DNA of 64,000 nt from Bacillota bacterium. Lineage in GTDB: Bacteria; Bacillota; Clostridia; Lachnospirales; Lachnospiraceae. The translations under genes were made by a program, and so were the position numbers. Shown piece by piece: positions 60,694-64,000 of this stretch. Each line of letters opens with the position of its first letter. The first letter of the stretch is position 1. A model generated the notes under the pieces. The model ran no database searches and was not told the origin of the DNA. It saw nothing but the letters and a program-made list of their open reading frames with translations. The stretch is from NCBI GenBank assembly GCA_023436225.1, contig JAEZKA010000065.1:141945-205944 (forward strand). The letters are read 5' to 3'.

Positions 60694-61485
60694 ATGAACG
60701 CAAATTTTAAATTATACTGGAAGTATATTAAGATGAATTTCTTATCCGGACTACAATACAGGGGTTGGCCGATTATGATTTTTCAAGTGTTTTTTGTGGT
60801 AATTACCGATCCAATCAGCCTGATTTTTATGTTCTCACGCTTTGGTAACGTCGGTTTCTGGTCGGTCGAAAAAATATTATTCATTTATGCCATGGCCGTT
60901 ACCAGCTTCGGTCTCGCCGAAACCTTCTTTCGAGGCTTTGATTATTTCCCCTGGAAAATGATACGCTCCGGAGATTTTGACCGCGTTCTTCTGCGTCCCA
61001 GGTCACTTGTAGTACAGGTGGCCGGTAGCTATTTTCATATTCACCGGTTGGCAAGGGTGATCAGTGGATGCTGTGCCATGGCTTGGTGCGTGAATAAAAT
61101 GAAGCTTTCCTTAAATATAGTGGATATAATCACTCTGCTCCTTGCATTGTTTGGCGGCTTCTTAATCTATTCGGGTGTCTTCATCTTCACCTCAGGCATC
61201 TCCTTCTTTACAATTAAAGCCCTGGATTGGATCTATATTTTTACCAATGCTAGCTATCAGATAACCCGCTGTCCCATTGAGTACATGCCAAGACCCCTGC
61301 GTTATCTCTTCACCTTCCTTGTGCCGATGCTGCTCATCAGCTACTATCCTGCGTCTGCCATCTGCGGTTGGGGTGAACCTTATTATATGGCTTTCTTATC
61401 CCTACCGGCCAGTATTGTGTTTTTACAGCTATCTCTTGCTGTCTGGCGCTTTGGAGTACGCCATTATCAAAGTACCGGCAGTTAA
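60694..61485 (+). CDS. ABC-2 type transporter permease (COG3694-like)
   Basis: A 263-aa permease with about six helices. GDFDRVLLRPRSLVVQVAGS is the family's cytoplasmic motif (compare GDVSLELCRPL in the partner), and the C-terminal ISYYPASAICGWGEP matches the COG3694 group. It should form a heterodimer with the preceding protein. The usual ATPase gene is missing from both sides, so it must be elsewhere. Ribosome site GAAAGG. Confidence 0.88.
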   Translation: MNANFKLYWKYIKMNFLSGLQYRGWPIMIFQVFFVVITDPISLIFMFSRFGNVGFWSVEKILFIYAMAVTSFGLAETFFRGFDYFPWKMIRSGDFDRVLLRPRSLVVQVAGSYFHIHRLARVISGCCAMAWCVNKMKLSLNIVDIITLLLALFGGFLIYSGVFIFTSGISFFTIKALDWIYIFTNASYQITRCPIEYMPRPLRYLFTFLVPMLLISYYPASAICGWGEPYYMAFLSLPASIVFLQLSLAVWRFGVRHYQSTGS

Positions 61486-61538
61486 TAATTGATAATCACC
61501 ACTAAAGCGAAAAGTGCACCGCATTATTATCGTGAGAA

Positions 61539-62984
61539 CTAGTGAATAGCGTAGCCCTTAATACAGATAGGCTGAGGCTGTTCAAAGCCAACATTGAGCT
61601 TTTGTTCCAGAAGAAGTTCATCACCTCTAAATTGAATGTTATAATTATTAGCGAAGGGCATCTGAAGCAGGCTTCCCTTAATTATTAAGGTTGTATCATC
61701 CTCCCAGCTTCCACTTAAAGCTACAGGCTCCGGATTACCTTCTAAGATAAAGGTGCCCATAGTCCAGTGTCCGATCCCAACCTCATACACATGCCTCTGT
61801 CCATTTTCAGTAATACTCATGCTAATCCTTTCAGAATCAAAAGAAAATGCGATTTTTTCTATTTTGAGAGGATTGGGCTCCATTTTGTAGCTCTTTCCTT
61901 GAATACTACTCTCCATAGAAGATTTTTCCTTCCCTTCCGGTAGCAAAAGCCGTAAAGAAGTCAGTTTATTCTTCAGTCTTTCATAAACCTCCGATTCAGG
62001 CAGCGCATTCTCTGTAAAACCCGGTAATAGCTTGTTCCAGACAAGCTCCAACGGCTTCTGCAAATCCTTCATACCACCGGTAATTGCTAATACCGCATCC
62101 AGCTTGGGTATTACAATACAGTATTGTCCAAAGGCTCCGTCCCCCCGGTAAGCATCATGCCTGCAACGCCAGAATTGATATCCATAGCCCTGTCCCCAAT
62201 CACCTGATCCATTGGCCGAATTATCACTATGAATACTGGTTGCTTCCTGTATCCAATCCTCGCTAAGTAGCTGCTTGCCATTCCATTTTCCCTTTGATAA
62301 ATATAACTGGCCGAATTTTGCGATATCTTCCGTCTTCACTCGTAAACCAAAGCCCCCGGTATTATAACCCATCGGACAGGTGTCCCATGCTGCTCCCGAG
62401 ATAGAAAGCGGTTTAAAAAGCCTCGGCTGTAGATACTCAATCAGCTTCTCTCCAGTAATCTTCTGCAAAATCACAGACAACATGTAGGTAGCACCTGTAT
62501 TATAAAGAAAATGTGTTCCAGGCTCCTTCTCCACCGGAACACCAAAGAAAGCTTTCACCCAGTTACCATCCTCTCTACGGAAAAAGAAATCCGTAGTATC
62601 AACGATATGACCGGTATTCATGGATAACAGATGCTTAATTCTCATTTTTGACAAGTTTAAATCAGGATTTGGACATTCCTCTTTAAAATAGGATATCACC
62701 GTATCCTCGACCGATAACAATCCCTCCTGAACTGCAAACCCAATCGCAGTTGATGTAAAGCTTTTACTCAAAGAGAACAGTACATGAGGATCATTGCTCT
62801 TATAGGGCTCCCACCAGCCTTCCGCAATCACATAACCATGTCTTAAAAGCATGAAGCTATGGAAATCCTGGCCCATATCAGTAGTTCTGATTTTCTCAGC
62901 CTCCATGATAAAATCAAGTATTGCCTCTGATTTTACCCCCTGTAATTCAGGTGTTGATCTTTCTAATTGATATAAATCGTTCAT
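61539..62984 (-). CDS. Serine hydrolase of the beta-lactamase/class C family
   Basis: A 481-aa protein with a beta-lactamase domain (PF00144; about 10-345). The active-site SxxK is in FSLSKSFTSTAIG (about residue 72), YxN is in FLYNTGATYML (Tyr-Asn), and the third motif region lies near YRGDGAFGQY. The C-terminal 120 residues form a beta-rich extra domain. No signal peptide is present, so it is cytoplasmic, unlike true beta-lactamases; esterase or peptidase activity is more likely. A single-gene unit. Confidence 0.88.
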   Translation of the reverse strand: MNDLYQLERSTPELQGVKSEAILDFIMEAEKIRTTDMGQDFHSFMLLRHGYVIAEGWWEPYKSNDPHVLFSLSKSFTSTAIGFAVQEGLLSVEDTVISYFKEECPNPDLNLSKMRIKHLLSMNTGHIVDTTDFFFRREDGNWVKAFFGVPVEKEPGTHFLYNTGATYMLSVILQKITGEKLIEYLQPRLFKPLSISGAAWDTCPMGYNTGGFGLRVKTEDIAKFGQLYLSKGKWNGKQLLSEDWIQEATSIHSDNSANGSGDWGQGYGYQFWRCRHDAYRGDGAFGQYCIVIPKLDAVLAITGGMKDLQKPLELVWNKLLPGFTENALPESEVYERLKNKLTSLRLLLPEGKEKSSMESSIQGKSYKMEPNPLKIEKIAFSFDSERISMSITENGQRHVYEVGIGHWTMGTFILEGNPEPVALSGSWEDDTTLIIKGSLLQMPFANNYNIQFRGDELLLEQKLNVGFEQPQPICIKGYAIH

Positions 62985-63367
62985 ACCTACCTTCCCTTCT
63001 TTAATGATTTAGTAATTACCTTAATTATACATCTTAATCGTTGGAAAAGCTATGTAGTATTGAGTAACTTTCCCATAATATTACATCGCAAAAGAAGTTA
63101 GAGATTGTAGGATGGTAAATTATGCTATATAATTAGTATATTTGATTTACTGGAAACGGAAAATTCCATGATTAAAAATATACTTGAGCAATTTATCAAA
63201 ATTCAGGAACGTATCGAGAATACTGCAAGCATATCCGAGGAGCATTCTGCTTATAGAGGAAGCAATCTATAAGATGACCCTTGCAGCTGCTACACGCGCC
63301 GAGCTCAAGGACAGAGGTACACCTAGCTAACCAACATACATGATAGGTAACTCCTATATGATAAAAT
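62985..63367. other. Intergenic region with short gene remnants
   Basis: Upstream of the hydrolase lies an AT-rich promoter region. On the plus strand, 63169-63270 reads MIKNILEQFIKIQERIENTA, then SISEEHSAYRGSNL, similar to part of a chemoreceptor coil (SISEEHSA). A second frame (about 63250-63330) reads EEAIYKMTLAAATRAELKDR. Neither is a full gene. The pieces probably remain from deletion or insertion around the IS element. Confidence 0.4.
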
Positions 63368-64000
63368 GGGGCTGTCGCACTAGCGGTTATTCAACCACCA
63401 GTGCGACAGCTCCGTTTTTAGGTTATTTTTTAGGAATTCTATATTTATTATAGATAAATCCAAGCATTATCTTAAAAATGATGCACTTTAATAAGCCTAC
63501 AGAATTTAGACTGATTTCTTATCTATAAGTTTTTGAAACTTAAAATTTACTCTGCTTCTTTGAGCTGGAATAAGTGTGATCCGGTTCTCCCTGCTTGGAT
63601 TTTATTGTGAAGCTTGTTGACGTTATGTGCCATTGCCAACAGAATACTTTCAGCAAGTACATTCTGTTTACCCTTACACAGGAATCTTCGAAATCCCATA
63701 TCCTTTTTCAGTTCTCCGAAAGAACCTTCGGCTTGTATACTTCGGTTCATCCTCAATTCACAGCCTTCCCTGCTCAGAATTCTTTCAAGGTCTTCTTTCC
63801 GTAGCCGATTAAAAAGCTTTGAGGTTTCAAGAGTTTTAACTCGTTCTTCTATGGGTATTTTATAATTATTACACTTTGTACAGTTGCTTTTATATGGACA
63901 ACCACTGCAATCTTCACAGGTGTAGATGGTTTTCTCACTCTGATACCCGGTTGTGCTTTTCCTCTTTATTACCTTGCTTACAGTAAGCTTTTTATTGTTT
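63368..64000 (-). mobile_element. IS1182-family insertion sequence, one end (cut by window edge)
   Basis: The transposase C-terminal portion and the sequence up to GGGGCTGTCGCACT (63368-63381) fit one end of an IS1182-type element. These elements often begin GGGGCTGTC, so 63368 is a likely boundary. That arm pairs with AGTGCGACAGCTCC (63400-63413), making a hairpin that also has T5 on the plus side and could block read-through into or out of the element. The other end is outside the window, so target duplication could not be checked. Confidence 0.6.
63547..64000 (-). CDS. IS1182-family transposase, C-terminal part
   Basis: The frame stays open from 64000 to the stop at 63547 (151 codons). 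It contains the Cys-rich segment YTCEDCSGCPYKSNCTKC, then RLRKEDLERILSREGCELR, and the final DDE-motif Glu region SIQAEGSFGELKKDMGFRRF, then AMAHNVNKLHNKI. This is the usual C-terminal half of IS1182 transposases. No internal stop or frameshift is seen. It starts beyond the window. The absence of decay suggests a fairly recent insertion. Confidence 0.85.
   Translation of the reverse strand, partial: NNKKLTVSKVIKRKSTTGYQSEKTIYTCEDCSGCPYKSNCTKCNNYKIPIEERVKTLETSKLFNRLRKEDLERILSREGCELRMNRSIQAEGSFGELKKDMGFRRFLCKGKQNVLAESILLAMAHNVNKLHNKIQAGRTGSHLFQLKEAE

Noticed and set aside
1..64000. CRISPR arrays
   Set aside because: No regularly spaced direct repeats were seen; the only short tandem repeats are the coding GGMPS units in the adaptor gene.
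1..64000. tRNA or rRNA genes
   Set aside because: No tRNA cloverleaf with TTCGA arm and CCA-type end, and no rRNA stretches, were recognised by eye.

Overview
The window looks like the chromosome of an anaerobic, low-GC Clostridia bacterium, most likely a Lachnospiraceae member. The evidence is AT-rich intergenic DNA, strong GGAGG ribosome sites, an Ech-type energy-converting [NiFe] hydrogenase, a T-box-controlled serS, S-layer homology (SLH) proteins and the general gene style. The species cannot be fixed from sequence alone. Most genes are on the minus strand. Plus-strand islands are a chemoreceptor fragment (10.6-11.1 kb), two response-regulator genes (21.2-24.1 kb), serS (45-46.8 kb) and an ABC-2 permease pair (59.8-61.5 kb).

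Region by region. 0-2 kb: a two-component system whose next gene downstream is the start of a BcrA-like ABC ATPase cut by the window edge, a typical antimicrobial-peptide resistance layout. 2-7.6 kb: a FrnE/DsbA oxidoreductase, exonuclease III, CutC, an LprI-domain lipoprotein and a SAM methyltransferase that lacks a normal start codon, with several gene remnants between. 7.9-15 kb: an RlmD-like 23S rRNA methyltransferase coupled to a PflA-like radical SAM protein, a broken chemoreceptor, a membrane MshEN-domain protein, an aldo/keto reductase with ferredoxin domain, and threonine aldolase. 15-18 kb: an ftsEX operon headed by a secreted PcsB-like coiled-coil protein that has no hydrolase domain. 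18-26 kb: a sulfur/CoA redox cluster (ArsR regulator; four-domain CoA-disulfide-reductase fusion; NADH oxidase; YkgJ-type Cys-cluster protein) around a receiver-histidine kinase and a receiver-HDOD protein. 26-33.5 kb: an EamA exporter, a cell-surface 5'-nucleotidase, a UvrD-type helicase, a lactonase and a YjjG phosphatase.

33.6-44.5 kb: one long minus-strand operon, echABCDEF-hypABFCDE, encoding a complete six-subunit membrane hydrogenase and all six Hyp maturation proteins. It has a good sigma-A promoter directly beside a Rex-like palindrome, and the large subunit ends exactly where maturation cleavage would normally occur. 45-49 kb: serS with a T-box leader, a DUF1801 protein and a chemoreceptor. 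49.5-59.3 kb: an envelope region with an SLH protein, a double-module MacA-like adaptor, MacB-like ATPase and permease, and two paralogous secreted proteins. 59.3-64 kb: a candidate ~79-nt small RNA with its own promoter and terminator, two ABC-2 permeases without an adjacent ATPase, a serine beta-lactamase-like hydrolase, and the end of an IS1182-family element.

Start sites were often moved from the longest ORF to an internal ATG where a Shine-Dalgarno sequence and gene overlap support it. Promoters were read by eye as -35/17 bp/-10 matches and are predictions.
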